NCBI GenBank assembly: GCA_020053945.1
Contig: JAGVME010000111.1
Span: forward strand, 1-44,653
Direction: 5' to 3'
Source: Gammaproteobacteria bacterium
Lineage (GTDB): Bacteria > Pseudomonadota > Gammaproteobacteria > Ga0077554 > Ga007554
DNA length: 44,653 nt
Shown here one piece after another: positions 25,925-36,994 of the stretch; position 1 is the stretch's first letter; every line of letters begins with the position of its first letter. The notes under the pieces were generated by a model, which worked only from the letters and a program-made list of their open reading frames with translations, made no database searches and was not told the DNA's origin. The translations under genes and the position numbers were made by a program.

Positions 25925-28900
25925 ATGAATCGCAACTGTTACCGGCTAGTCTTCAACCCCACTTTAGGCATGATGGTGCCCGCACCGGAAACCGCGCGCA
26001 GTCGGGGTAAATCTGGCCAGGGCAAGGTAGCGGGTGGCGCGGCGTTGGCGCTGGCTGGCGCGGTGCTGGCGGGGGCGGTGTCTCCGAATATGGCGCAGGC
26101 CGAGCTGCCGGTGCCGAGCGCGGGTGGGGCAATTCCGGGTTTCGTGAGCGCCGGGCAAGCGGCCTACCAGGTCAATGGTACCCAGGCGTTGATCAATCAG
26201 GTGGGTGATAAGTCCATTCTCAATTGGCAGAGCTTTAACGTCAGCCCCGGGCACGACGTGCAGTTTCGTCAAGTAGATGGCCTCGCCACCAACAATCTGG
26301 TGCCGGGCGCCAATTTCACTTCGCTCAACCGCATCTGGGACCTCAATCCCAGCGTCATCGCAGGCAGTATTTCGCAGGCAGCGGGTCAGCAGGCGAATGT
26401 GATCCTGGTCAACAGCAACGGTATCGCCTTCATGGGTGGCTCGCAGGTAAATTTGAGCAGTTTCACGGCGAGCAGCCTGGATATCGCTGATAAGTTCGTG
26501 CTCGACAGTTTCCTCACCAATAACTCGCTCACCCCGCAGTTCGAGGGTACGGGCGGTTTCATCAAGGTGTTCGAGGGCGCAAAAATCACGGCGGGCAGCT
26601 TCGGCCGGGTGATGTTGATCGCGCCGACGGTGGTGAACAAGGGCATGGTTGAAGCGCCCGACGGCCAGGTGATCGCGGCGGCGGGCACCAAGGTGTTTCT
26701 GCGCTTGGCAGCGGGGCAGGGGCAGGGTGATCTGGGTCACAATGTGCGCGGCCTGCTGGTGGAAGTGGACAGCCCGGACGGACTGGCTGATTTTGAAACC
26801 GCCAACACTACGGTAAAGGATGGCGTGCTTGACGGACAAGTGGTGAACCTGGCCCACGCGGTGGAAGACAAGCTCGGCCATGTCACCAACCTGGGCGCAC
26901 TGTCCACGCCGCGCGGTAACGTCACTATGATCGGCTATGCGGTCAACCAGCACGGCATCGCGCGGGCGACGACTTCGGTGGTGGCGAACGGTTCGGTGTA
27001 CCTGTTGGCGAAAGACGAGGCGGTCAGCAGCACGGCCGAGGCCGCGAGGCGTGGCGGCCTGGTGATCCTGGGCGCCGGCAGCGTCACTGAAGTGTTGCCA
27101 TACGTGGCCGACGCCGCTCGCGCGCAGGATGGCCGTACGGGCGGCGCCGGGTTGGAAAAAGCATCGCAGGTATGGGCGCTAGGGCAGGATATCCGCATGG
27201 AAGGCGGGGCAGTCATTGATGCACCCGCGGGCGAAGTTAATTTCATCGCGGTGGAAAATCCCGGTGACCTGGCTACGCCTAGCACTAATCCTTTCAAGAC
27301 CGTAACCGTAAACGCTCCAGCATCGGGTACGGCGCGCATCCATATCGCTGACGGTGCGCGTATCAACGTGGCTGGCCTCGAAAACGTGCAGGTCTCCGCC
27401 GCGCGCAACAGCGTCGAAGTTGAACTGCGTGGCGACGAATTGAAGGATTCCCCCGTCAATCAGCAAGGCCCGTTGCGTGGACAAAAAGTCTATGTCGATA
27501 TTAACCAGGCGTTGGCGAACGCCAACTCGGGCAAATCGACGCTGATCACCAAGGATAGCCTCGAAAGCTACCAGGCGCGGCTGGAACGCACCGTGGCCGA
27601 GCGTTCGACGGCGGGTGGTGCGGTGAATATCCGTTCGCAAGGCGAAGCCATTCTGGAAAGCGGTGCGGTGATTGACCTGTCAGGCGGCAGCGTGCAGTAC
27701 ACTCCGGCCACCGTCAAAACCACCTTGCTGACGTCAGGCGGCAAGAACGTCGACATTTCCGACGCCGACGCCGAAACGCGCTATGACGGCATCGCCACGC
27801 GTTATGTGAAGGACTACGGGCGCTGGAACGTCAAGGAAGTGATTGATCTGGGGCAGAGCTTCCGCTATGACCCGGGCTATGTCGAAGGCAAGGACGCTGG
27901 CACGTTGAACGTGATCGGCATAAAGGCGGTGCAGCTTCAGGCTGACCTCCAGGGCAAGACCGTGACCGGCGAATTGCAGCGCGAAGCGGGAATCCAGCCC
28001 AAAGGCGCGAGCCTCACGTTGGGCAGCGACACGGTCCCGAGTGATTACAAACTCAACCAGCGCATTGTGATCGGCGCCGCGACACCCGCGGAGATCCATG
28101 CGCTTGCGTTGAATCCTACGCTATTTAGTGAAGATAAGATCGCCAACCTGCAGATATTCAGCAACCAGGCCGCCGAGGTGCGCGAAGCGCTGCGCCTGCC
28201 GCAGGGGGGCAGCGTGGCAATCACGGCCAAAGGCGTGGCGGTGAATGCTGATGTGGAAACGATGGCGGGTGCAATCAGTTTCAAGGCACGCGACAACAGC
28301 GTCGACCAAGTCACGGTGCCGCTTGATGTGACGGTGGCCGATGGCGTCACGCTGTCGGCGCGCGGCGCCTGGGCGAATGATCTGCCATCCGCGCCGGGCC
28401 ATTCCGGCGAAGCGGCGCGGGTGAACGGTGGCTCGGTTAGCTTGTCGGCGGCGGATGTGGTGCTCGGCACGGGCACGCTCATTGATGTGACGGGCGGTGG
28501 CCGCGTTAAGCCGGACGGCAAGGTGATGGTCGGCAATGGCGGCGATGTGGTGCTGGAGGCTGGCATGGTGGGCGCCTCCTTAGCCAGCGTTCGGCTGGGC
28601 GGCGAGGTGCGGGGGCACGCGTTGGGCAAAGGCGGCACGTTCACGCTTAATAGCGGAAAAATCCAAATCGGCGGCGTGGCCGATCCGGCGGCCCTTAACC
28701 TTGAGGCCGATTTTGTGGCGCAAGGCGGCTTTGCCAATTTCAACCTTACCGGCCGTGATGGCGTGACGGTGGCTGACGGCGTGACGCTGACGCCCCGGGT
28801 GGAAAGCCTGGAGTTACAGCCGGGCTATGGCTTGCAGGCGACCGGCAGCCGTATCGAAAACTTTTCCCGCACTCTGGTCCGTGATGACCGCACTCGCGAG

Positions 28901-31900
28901 GCCGCTAACCTGACGCTGATTGCCGACAGCGCTAGCTTCGGTGTTGTGAAAATCGGCGAGGGTGCGCGCATTTTGGCGGACGACGGCGCCCACGTAACAA
29001 TCACCGCGGGCAAGCGCATTGAGCTTCAGGGGCAGGTAAAAACGGCAGGGGGCAACATCAATGCCACGCTTAGCCGCCCCAACCAGGATTTCGATCCCAC
29101 CCAGACACTGTGGCTGGGGCCGCAGGCGCAGCTTGATGCCAGCGGCGCGGCACGGACATATCTGGACAGCAAGGGTAACCGGATAGGCGAAGTGCTGGGC
29201 GGCGGCACAGTCAATCTCAATGCCGGCAGGGGGTTCATCGTGACCGCTGCGGGCGCGACGATCGAAGCGAACGGCGTAGCACCAGTACGGCTTGATGTGC
29301 CAAACGAGGCGGGCGGTTTAGGGCGCATGGTCGGTAGCGATGCTGGCACCATCAGCATCGCCGCGCGCGAAGGGGTGGTGCTCGACGGCACGTTGTCGGC
29401 GCAGGCAGGAAGTGCTGGGCAACGCGGTGGCACGTTCATGCTGAGCCTCGGCGATGACGACACGCTACCGGGGACAGGTTATCCGACAAATGAGCGGATC
29501 ATAAGCCTGGCTCCGGTCACGGTGGTTCAGGGAGGCGAGCTTGAGCCCGGCGCGGCGGTTCCGTCCGCTTTCAATGGACAGGCCCGGCTGGGCGCCGATG
29601 CCCTGGAGACCGCCGGGTTCGAGCGCATTGTGCTGAAAAGCCGTGACGTTGTCCGCTTGGAAGATGGACTCGATCTTGGCGCTGGGTGGAGCGTGCCGTT
29701 GCGCGAAATCCAGCTCGATGCGCCGCGCCTCGAAACCGCAGGCGGTGCCGCGAGCCTCATCGCACATATGATCCGTCTCGGCAATTACGATAGCGGGCGC
29801 CAGGATGTTGTGAACACCCCCACGACGGGAACCGGCACGTTCAAGGCTAATGCGCAATTGCTGGAGCTGGCAGGCAATCAGACCTTGACGGGAATGGCGC
29901 GTACCGAGTTAACCGGCACACAGGAGATTCGCCTGAGGGGGATTAGCACCCCGACCAACGCGCGGCCTGCCGGGGCGCTCAAGAGCGCCGCCGATCTTGC
30001 GCTGCATGGCGCGCTTATCGCGCCTTCCACCTACAGCCTGTACACACTGGATGCGGCGGGGCGAACCATCGAGTTCACGCGCAATGCGCGGGTACCGGTG
30101 CAGCCGCTATCGGCGCTGGGCAACCTGACAGCCAAGGCGGAGGATATCGTGCAGGACGGCAATTTGTGGGCGCCGTTCGGACAGATCGACTTGCAGGCGA
30201 GCAACAGCCTGGTATTCAAAGACGGTAGCCTGACTTCGGTTGCCGCCGCGCCGGGGAACCTGATACCGTTTGGCAAAGTCGTGAACGGACGCGCCTGGAT
30301 AATGGACGTGGACGGTTCCAAGATTGAAATTAAAACCTTGCCGGAAAAATCGATCCGCATGGAAGCCGCCAGCATCGACATGCAGGCAGGCGCGAAGCTC
30401 GATCTCGCGGGTGGCGGCGACTTGCAGGCCTATGAATTCACCGTGGGGCCGGGTGGCTCGCGCGACATTCTCACTGACAAGAACACCTACGCTATCCTGC
30501 CCGGTTACGCGAGTGGGTTTGCCCCCAGCGACGCGCAGGAAAGTTTCGAGCGTTCGGGTGGCGATGCCGTCTACCTATCCGGCGTACCAGGTCTGGCTGA
30601 CGGCGTTTATACCCTGCTGCCCGCGCACTATGCCCTGCTGCCGGGTGCGTATGCGGTCAAGCTCGACACGGGTATCCAGGACCTGTTGCCCGGCCAGGCC
30701 TACAGCCGCCAGGATGGCGTTCGCGTCGCCGCCGGGTATGTGACCGACAGCCGCGCCAACGCGCCGCGTGACGCTGGCTGGCAGGGTATCCAGGTATTGA
30801 CCCGTGATCAGGTGCGGGCGCGTTCCGAGATTACGTTGACCCACGCCTCGGAGTTTTTTGCCGAGGGTAAGAACCGGCCCCAGGACGCTGGCCTGTTGTC
30901 GATCGTCACTACCGGCACCGGTAGCGATAGCCTGAAACTCGACGCGGTCTACAAGCTTGACGCGGGCAGCGGCGGGCGCGGCGCGGCGGTGGACATCAGC
31001 GCGTTGAAGCTGGCGATTACCAGTGGCGCCCCGTCGGGTATTGACTCGGATGTGACGCAGATCGACGTGGACAAGCTTAACGCGCTGGGCGCGGAGAGCC
31101 TGTTTATCGGCGGTACGCGCAGCGTCGGCAGCGATGCCACTACGCTCGCAGTCGGCGCGGATAGCGTCATGCTCGCCAATAATGCCGATCATGCTTTGCA
31201 AGCCCCTGAGGTCATTCTTGCCGCCAAAGATACGCTCACGCTCAAGTCCGGTAGCCTGATCGACGCGCAAGGCCCGGCTCAGGCTGAGGCCGATGATGCA
31301 GTGCGCTATGAGAGCGCAGGCGAGGGCGCGCTGGTACGCGCGGCCGCCACCCCGGCGAGCTTTACCCGCACCGCTAGTCCCCCCGGTATATTAATTACCC
31401 GAGGCACGCTTGTCGGCGAAGCGGGCAGCAAGGTGATCGCCGCCGATGCGATCACGCTCGACGCGACCCGGGACAACGCATTCAAAGGCGTGGTCGAGTT
31501 TAATAAAGAGGGCGCGGCGGTTGCGGGCAATCTGGCCGTGGGCGCAACGCGCATCAATTTCGGCGCGGCGCCCACAGGCAGCGAGGGCATTACCTACAGC
31601 CAGGCCGGCCTGGATGCGTTGAACAGCCTGGAAAGCATGGTGCTGACCAGTTACAGTACGTTCGATCTGTACGGCGATGTTAACGTGGGCGGGGTGGATA
31701 TCAACGGCAAACCCACGCTGCAAAATTTGACCCTGCAGGGTGCCGGATTGGCTGGCTTCAATAATAGTGGCCAGACGGCCAACCTGCGCGCGCAAAATCT
31801 CATGCTCGCCAATCCGGCTGCGGCAGCCTACACCCTGGCACCGGGTGGCGCGCCCGGTGATGGCACGCTCGCTATCCTCGCCGACACGCTTACCTTGGGT

Positions 31901-34900
31901 GAAGGCGACAAGGCAATTCAAGGTTATGGCAATGTAACCATCACCGCCAATGAAATGCTGGGCGAAGGCGTTGGCAAAACCAATATTGCCGCATCCACTA
32001 TGCTCAATGTCGCACGGATTAGCGGAGAACGCGGCGCCAACCAAACTTTGACCGCGAACGGTGCCTTAACGGCGACAAAACACATCGCCGACCGCGCGCT
32101 GGCGCCCGTGAACGCGCTGGGCGCGCGCTGGGCGTTGGCCGGTACAAGCGTCGACTTCAATACCCAGGCTGTATTGCCCTCCGGCCAATTCAAACTCACC
32201 GCCACCGGCGGCGACGTGACGCTGGGCGCTGATGCTCGCGTAGACGTGGCGGGTCGTTCCGTACAATTTTTCGACGTAAGCCGCCCGACATGGGGCGGCA
32301 CCGCCAAGTTCGTGAGTGAGACCGGCAATGTGACATTTGCCGCAGGATCAAAGGTTGATGTCTCCGCCGCGCCCGGCAGTGACGCGGGTAAACTCATTGT
32401 GCACGCCGCTCACGGCACGGCCACGCTCGCCGACGGCAGCGTGCAAGGCAATGCGTTGCCGGATGCGGAGGGCAACCGTGGCGACGGCGCGCGCTTTGAC
32501 CTCGATGTAAACACGCTGGCAAGTTTTTCTGCGCTCAACACGGTGCTCAATCAGGGGGAGTTCGATGGCGCGAGAAGCGTGCGCGTGCGCACGGGCGATT
32601 TGAATGTGGCCGCATCGGACAGCGTCAAGGCCCATGACATCAAACTTGCCGCAGATAGCGGCGCGTTGACGGTGCAGGGTGAACTCAACGCAGACGGGCG
32701 CGAAGGCGGAAGCATCCAGCTCTATAGCGGCGGCCGTCTCACGCTGGCAGACGGCGCCAAACTCTCCGCCCGCGCCTTGCAGGCGGGACGTGATGGCGGC
32801 ACCGTGACGCTGGGCAGCACGGACGAAGACACCGTACTCGCGGGCGGCAGCATTGACACCGCCGGTGCGGCCGGGGGGCAGGACGGCACGGTGCTGATCC
32901 GCGCCAGCCGCACCGACGACACCGCATTCACTCATCTTTATGCGCCGCTTCCCGATACCGGCACGGCCAATAACTACAAAGTCAGCCTGAAGGGGGTAAC
33001 GGCCGCGTCATCACTGCTCAGGGGCTTAGTCGTCTCTTTCGTACCCAAATTTACCAATAAGGCTTCCAGCAAACTGAGCATTAATAACACGGCTGCCAAG
33101 GATATTTGGTACAACGGCGCCGTTGTAAAGGCTGACCGAATCAAGGCTAACGAGACCGTTTACATGGTTTATGACGGCACCCGCTTCAACATCGTTGACG
33201 CGCCATTTGCCAATCGCACGGCAAGCGCAGTACCCGGAACATCAACCAGTTCACGTACCACGACGACCTACGTGGTCAGCCAGCCCGGCTTCATCAGCTA
33301 CAAGCCCGGCCAGACTGTGGTGTACACGCCCGATGCAGACAACACCGCAACCATAAACAAGCTCAACGTTAACGGCTTGGGCGCCAAAGACATCAAGTAC
33401 AACAACGTGAACCTGGCGGCGGGATTTTTGAAGGCGGGCGAACCGGTCTACCTTGTCTATGACGGAACAGCGTTTCAAGTGGCGCTGGAGGCAAACACTC
33501 CCCGCGCCGTGGGGACGGCCACAGCGCTGGCGGTGACCGCGACACGTGAGTTAAGCGCCGGTGATTCCTACGCCTTCGTGGCGGGCGCTAACAGTGACGC
33601 GGGCGGCACCACCCTGACCCTCAATGGCGTGACCGCTCCGCTACTGAAAAACGGCGCCGATCTGGCGGCCGCCGACATCAAAAGCAACAACCTGGTTTAT
33701 GTCACTTACGATGGCGCGGCCTTTCACTTGCTGACAGAGCTTGCCGCGAAAGTGGATGTTGGCCAAGGGGTGCGGGTGACTTCGGTGGCGGGCGACTACA
33801 CCAAAGCCATCGGTACCTCTATCACAGGCGCGTCCAGCATCGTGGTGGAGGCGGTCCGTACTTATGACGCGCTCACCGTCAATGGCGGCGGTGTGCTTGA
33901 CGCCAACCGCTTGAGCGCCGATGCCTACCGCTACTTGCCCAAGGCGGAGCGTGATAATGTCAAGGCAACGCTGGTGGGCGCCACCCCGGCTTTCGACGCA
34001 ACGAAATTCCATCTCCGGCCTGGAACCGAAATTCAGTACACAGGCAATATCGCGATGCTGAGGGATATCAATCTCGCCGACTATCGCTACGGCGGTGAGC
34101 CAGGGGTGCTGACGGTGCGCGCCGCAGGTAATCTCGATATCCAGGGCAACCTGTCGGATGGTTTCAATGTGGCGACCTCTGCTTACGACCACGACAATAA
34201 GATCGCGACCGCCTTGGTTCCCGCCGATCTGCTGGGCGGCGAGTCGTGGTCATACCGCCTGATTGCGGGCGCTGACCACGCCGCCGCCGATCCATTGGCG
34301 GTAAGGGCGGATGTGGGAGATGTGACGCTAGCGGCAGGCAAGCTGATACGCACCGGCACTGGCGATATCTACATCGCTTCAGGCAAAGACATCAAGCTCG
34401 CCGACAACAAGGCCGCGATTTATACTGCGGGTCGTCTCGCCGACCCGCAGAGCGGCTTTACCGCGCCAACCAATATAAGTAACTCGCTGAATTTTGCCCA
34501 ATTCAGCCAGAACGGCGGCAATGTTAGCCTCACTGCGCTGAACGACATCGTCGGCAAGCCATCGGCGCAGCTCTATTCTAACTGGCTGTTCCGCCAGGGT
34601 AAGGTGGATGCGGCTACCGGGCAATACACGCTCCAGCCGGCTTGGTGGGTGCGTTTCGACCAGTTTCAGCAGGGTATTGGTGCGCTGGGTGGCGGCGATG
34701 TAAGCATGAACGCGAGCGGCAAAATCGAGAATGTCTCCGCCAGCACACCGACCCAGGCGCGCATGGCTGCTACCGCGCCGGATGCCAGCCAACTGGTGAC
34801 GACGGGCGGCGGTGACGTGCGGGTGGAAACCGGCGGGGATTTACTGGGTGGTCAGTATTATGCTGACCTTGGTGAATTTGTCATCAAGTCCGGCGGTACG

Positions 34901-36976
34901 ATTGCGAGTGGCCAAGGTGTCGGAAGCGGCGCGTCGGCCAAACCGCTCTACACGATTTTGGCGCTGGGCGACGTGCAGGCGCAGGTGCAGGCGCAAGGCG
35001 AACTCGATATCCACGCCCTTATCAATCCGCATCTGGTGGTGCAGTCGTCCGGTGCGGGCGCGAATGTCAATGTCGGAAATCCAGGCAGCGCGCTCTGGAG
35101 TCTATTTTCGACCTACGGCGAAGACAGCGCGGCGTCTCTGCTCAGCTTGGGCGGCGCAGTGAATTTCCGCAACGCGCCGGGCGGTTCGCAGACGCTTGCC
35201 TCAATTCCGAACGTCTACAAACCCCCGCTCAACTTTAGTTTCAACTCGTCCCTCGGGGCATTGGTATTGTTACCGGCAAACCTGAATCTGGTCTCGTTCC
35301 AGGATGATGTGCTATTTGGGGGCTCGTCAGCCGTCATGCGTCCGGCGGCGCGCGGGGACCTGAATCTGTTGGCCGCAGGCACGGTCAGTCTGTCGGTTTC
35401 ACTGAACCTGACAGATATGGCGCCGATGCCGGACGCCATCTGGCTGGCAAGCAACACAAACGGGTTTTCACCGGCACCCTTACATTCAGGAGATTTCAAG
35501 CCTGCTGTAGTATATGCGGTTGCGGGCGATGTCGCCGGTGTGGGCAACAAACTGAATTTGACACTGGCCAAGGCCGTGAATGTGCGGGCGGGGCGGGATG
35601 TGATCGACCTTGGCATCAGCGCCCAGCATCCGAACGCGGATGATGTCAGCCGCGTAGAAGCCGGGCGGGATGTCCTTTATTCCACTAGCACGGGCCGAAA
35701 TAGCGGGTCTTATATCTGGGTCGCGGGTTCGGGGCGGCTTGAAGTGGTCGCTGGCCGCAATATTGATCTAGGGACATCGGCGGGTATCGTGAGCCGCGGC
35801 AATCTTGATAACCCGGCGCTTCCCGTGGGCGGCGCCGATATTCATGTGGCGGCGGGTGTGGGCGCAGGCGGGATCGATTATCAGGGCGCAGTGAACCGGC
35901 TGATTGCCAAACTGGAGGCCGGAACACCAGATGACGCCACGCTGTGGCAGGGACGCTGGCTCACTGGCGATATATCGTTGAGCGCCGCTGACGTGCTGAC
36001 GCGGGTCATTGAAAAAGTAGGTACACAAGATGCCAATACCCAGCGCGCGCGGGTGCGCGATATGCTGTTCACCGCGTTGCGCACCACAGGCCGCGATTTC
36101 AACGACCCTGCCAGCCCGTTTGCGGGCGACTACGCGCGGGGTTATGCCGCGCTGGAAACGGTTTTCCCGGGAATCAGGGAGCAGGAGGCGGAGGGTACCT
36201 TCAAAAACTACCAAGGTGACATCAATCTGTTTGCCAGCCGCATCATCACTGAGCGCGGCGGTGATATTGAATTCATCACGCCGGGCGGGCAGGTTGTCGT
36301 GGGTCTGGGCAACACCCCCGCCGCGTTGCTCCAGACCGAAGTGCCTGGGTCGGGTATCGGGCTTAAGGACAGCGGCGTACTCGGCATGGCGACGGTTGCC
36401 GACGGTAGCATTCGTGGGATTGCGCGTGGCGACATTCTGGTGAACCAGTCACGTATCCTTACCGTGGGCGGTGGTGATGTGCTGCTGTGGTCGAGCGAAG
36501 GCGACATCGACGCGGGCAAGGGCAAGAAAACGGCGACGTCGGTGCCGCCGCCGCTGACCCTGATCGACAGTCAGGGCAACGTCACCCAAGTGTTACAGGG
36601 CGCAGCATCGGGTAGCGGCATTGGCGCGCTCATCCCGGTGGGAGGCCGCGCGGGCGACGTCGACTTGATCGCCCCCACGGGCACGGTCAACGCAGGCGAC
36701 GCCGGTATCCGCGCAGGCAACCTCAACATCGCCGCGCAGGTGGTGCTGGGGGCGGACAACATTTCTGTTTCGGGCACCGCCACTGGCACCCCGGTGGCGG
36801 ATACCCGCGCGGTTACCGCGACGTCTTCCGGGGCGGTGACGGCGGGGGATGATGTCTCCAAAACTACCGCCGCATTATCGCAAAACCTGGCCGATGCCAC
36901 CCGCGCGGCCGAGCAATTGAAGCAAGCCTTCAAGCCCTCGTTTGTGAGCGTGGAAGTGGTCGGGTTTGGTGAATGA
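25925..36976 (+). CDS. Giant TpsA filamentous-haemagglutinin-family exoprotein (3683 aa)
   Basis: The ATG at 25925 has ribosome binding site AGGAGA and begins an extended signal peptide: MNRNCYRLVFNPTLGMMVPA, a basic stretch, then a hydrophobic core of Ala/Gly/Val. Next is the TPS secretion domain (about residues 60-300) with NWQSFNVSPGHDVQF, SIISGSI-like VIAGSISQAAGQ and NSNGIAFMGGSQVNL. Residues about 300-3000 are beta-helix-type repeats rich in Gly/Asp/Ala. Residues about 2347-2604 differ and resemble phage tail-fibre repeats. Near the C-terminus (about 3100-3600) is a DUF3739-like region with MRPAARGDLNLLAAGTVSLS, and the end SFVSVEVVGFGE is typical. It is secreted by the TpsB encoded upstream. 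Ligand or target unknown. Confidence 0.93.
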   Translation: MNRNCYRLVFNPTLGMMVPAPETARSRGKSGQGKVAGGAALALAGAVLAGAVSPNMAQAELPVPSAGGAIPGFVSAGQAAYQVNGTQALINQVGDKSILNWQSFNVSPGHDVQFRQVDGLATNNLVPGANFTSLNRIWDLNPSVIAGSISQAAGQQANVILVNSNGIAFMGGSQVNLSSFTASSLDIADKFVLDSFLTNNSLTPQFEGTGGFIKVFEGAKITAGSFGRVMLIAPTVVNKGMVEAPDGQVIAAAGTKVFLRLAAGQGQGDLGHNVRGLLVEVDSPDGLADFETANTTVKDGVLDGQVVNLAHAVEDKLGHVTNLGALSTPRGNVTMIGYAVNQHGIARATTSVVANGSVYLLAKDEAVSSTAEAARRGGLVILGAGSVTEVLPYVADAARAQDGRTGGAGLEKASQVWALGQDIRMEGGAVIDAPAGEVNFIAVENPGDLATPSTNPFKTVTVNAPASGTARIHIADGARINVAGLENVQVSAARNSVEVELRGDELKDSPVNQQGPLRGQKVYVDINQALANANSGKSTLITKDSLESYQARLERTVAERSTAGGAVNIRSQGEAILESGAVIDLSGGSVQYTPATVKTTLLTSGGKNVDISDADAETRYDGIATRYVKDYGRWNVKEVIDLGQSFRYDPGYVEGKDAGTLNVIGIKAVQLQADLQGKTVTGELQREAGIQPKGASLTLGSDTVPSDYKLNQRIVIGAATPAEIHALALNPTLFSEDKIANLQIFSNQAAEVREALRLPQGGSVAITAKGVAVNADVETMAGAISFKARDNSVDQVTVPLDVTVADGVTLSARGAWANDLPSAPGHSGEAARVNGGSVSLSAADVVLGTGTLIDVTGGGRVKPDGKVMVGNGGDVVLEAGMVGASLASVRLGGEVRGHALGKGGTFTLNSGKIQIGGVADPAALNLEADFVAQGGFANFNLTGRDGVTVADGVTLTPRVESLELQPGYGLQATGSRIENFSRTLVRDDRTREAANLTLIADSASFGVVKIGEGARILADDGAHVTITAGKRIELQGQVKTAGGNINATLSRPNQDFDPTQTLWLGPQAQLDASGAARTYLDSKGNRIGEVLGGGTVNLNAGRGFIVTAAGATIEANGVAPVRLDVPNEAGGLGRMVGSDAGTISIAAREGVVLDGTLSAQAGSAGQRGGTFMLSLGDDDTLPGTGYPTNERIISLAPVTVVQGGELEPGAAVPSAFNGQARLGADALETAGFERIVLKSRDVVRLEDGLDLGAGWSVPLREIQLDAPRLETAGGAASLIAHMIRLGNYDSGRQDVVNTPTTGTGTFKANAQLLELAGNQTLTGMARTELTGTQEIRLRGISTPTNARPAGALKSAADLALHGALIAPSTYSLYTLDAAGRTIEFTRNARVPVQPLSALGNLTAKAEDIVQDGNLWAPFGQIDLQASNSLVFKDGSLTSVAAAPGNLIPFGKVVNGRAWIMDVDGSKIEIKTLPEKSIRMEAASIDMQAGAKLDLAGGGDLQAYEFTVGPGGSRDILTDKNTYAILPGYASGFAPSDAQESFERSGGDAVYLSGVPGLADGVYTLLPAHYALLPGAYAVKLDTGIQDLLPGQAYSRQDGVRVAAGYVTDSRANAPRDAGWQGIQVLTRDQVRARSEITLTHASEFFAEGKNRPQDAGLLSIVTTGTGSDSLKLDAVYKLDAGSGGRGAAVDISALKLAITSGAPSGIDSDVTQIDVDKLNALGAESLFIGGTRSVGSDATTLAVGADSVMLANNADHALQAPEVILAAKDTLTLKSGSLIDAQGPAQAEADDAVRYESAGEGALVRAAATPASFTRTASPPGILITRGTLVGEAGSKVIAADAITLDATRDNAFKGVVEFNKEGAAVAGNLAVGATRINFGAAPTGSEGITYSQAGLDALNSLESMVLTSYSTFDLYGDVNVGGVDINGKPTLQNLTLQGAGLAGFNNSGQTANLRAQNLMLANPAAAAYTLAPGGAPGDGTLAILADTLTLGEGDKAIQGYGNVTITANEMLGEGVGKTNIAASTMLNVARISGERGANQTLTANGALTATKHIADRALAPVNALGARWALAGTSVDFNTQAVLPSGQFKLTATGGDVTLGADARVDVAGRSVQFFDVSRPTWGGTAKFVSETGNVTFAAGSKVDVSAAPGSDAGKLIVHAAHGTATLADGSVQGNALPDAEGNRGDGARFDLDVNTLASFSALNTVLNQGEFDGARSVRVRTGDLNVAASDSVKAHDIKLAADSGALTVQGELNADGREGGSIQLYSGGRLTLADGAKLSARALQAGRDGGTVTLGSTDEDTVLAGGSIDTAGAAGGQDGTVLIRASRTDDTAFTHLYAPLPDTGTANNYKVSLKGVTAASSLLRGLVVSFVPKFTNKASSKLSINNTAAKDIWYNGAVVKADRIKANETVYMVYDGTRFNIVDAPFANRTASAVPGTSTSSRTTTTYVVSQPGFISYKPGQTVVYTPDADNTATINKLNVNGLGAKDIKYNNVNLAAGFLKAGEPVYLVYDGTAFQVALEANTPRAVGTATALAVTATRELSAGDSYAFVAGANSDAGGTTLTLNGVTAPLLKNGADLAAADIKSNNLVYVTYDGAAFHLLTELAAKVDVGQGVRVTSVAGDYTKAIGTSITGASSIVVEAVRTYDALTVNGGGVLDANRLSADAYRYLPKAERDNVKATLVGATPAFDATKFHLRPGTEIQYTGNIAMLRDINLADYRYGGEPGVLTVRAAGNLDIQGNLSDGFNVATSAYDHDNKIATALVPADLLGGESWSYRLIAGADHAAADPLAVRADVGDVTLAAGKLIRTGTGDIYIASGKDIKLADNKAAIYTAGRLADPQSGFTAPTNISNSLNFAQFSQNGGNVSLTALNDIVGKPSAQLYSNWLFRQGKVDAATGQYTLQPAWWVRFDQFQQGIGALGGGDVSMNASGKIENVSASTPTQARMAATAPDASQLVTTGGGDVRVETGGDLLGGQYYADLGEFVIKSGGTIASGQGVGSGASAKPLYTILALGDVQAQVQAQGELDIHALINPHLVVQSSGAGANVNVGNPGSALWSLFSTYGEDSAASLLSLGGAVNFRNAPGGSQTLASIPNVYKPPLNFSFNSSLGALVLLPANLNLVSFQDDVLFGGSSAVMRPAARGDLNLLAAGTVSLSVSLNLTDMAPMPDAIWLASNTNGFSPAPLHSGDFKPAVVYAVAGDVAGVGNKLNLTLAKAVNVRAGRDVIDLGISAQHPNADDVSRVEAGRDVLYSTSTGRNSGSYIWVAGSGRLEVVAGRNIDLGTSAGIVSRGNLDNPALPVGGADIHVAAGVGAGGIDYQGAVNRLIAKLEAGTPDDATLWQGRWLTGDISLSAADVLTRVIEKVGTQDANTQRARVRDMLFTALRTTGRDFNDPASPFAGDYARGYAALETVFPGIREQEAEGTFKNYQGDINLFASRIITERGGDIEFITPGGQVVVGLGNTPAALLQTEVPGSGIGLKDSGVLGMATVADGSIRGIARGDILVNQSRILTVGGGDVLLWSSEGDIDAGKGKKTATSVPPPLTLIDSQGNVTQVLQGAASGSGIGALIPVGGRAGDVDLIAPTGTVNAGDAGIRAGNLNIAAQVVLGADNISVSGTATGTPVADTRAVTATSSGAVTAGDDVSKTTAALSQNLADATRAAEQLKQAFKPSFVSVEVVGFGE
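32965..33735 (+). repeat. Three phage-tail-fibre-like protein repeats inside tpsA
   Basis: Three units follow the pattern L-x-[IVL]-N-x ... K-x-I-x-x-N ... x-A-x-x-[IL]-K-A/S-x-x-x-V-Y-x-V/T-Y-D-G-x-x-F. Examples are SINNTAAKDIWYNGAVVKAD then VYMVYDGTRF; NVNGLGAKDIKYNNVNLAAG then VYLVYDGTAF; TLNGVTAPLLKNGADLAAAD then VYVTYDGAAF. Such NGLGAK...VYDGTxFQL repeats are known from phage tail fibres. DNA here is slightly richer in A/T than its surroundings. Confidence 0.75.
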
Positions 36977-36994
36977 TTTCCGGGCGCCTGAAAA

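Noticed and set aside
25964-36933. Many long antisense open frames under tpsA
   Set aside because: The GC-rich, repetitive coding strand leaves few stops on the other strand; the frames lack starts with ribosome binding sites and known domains.
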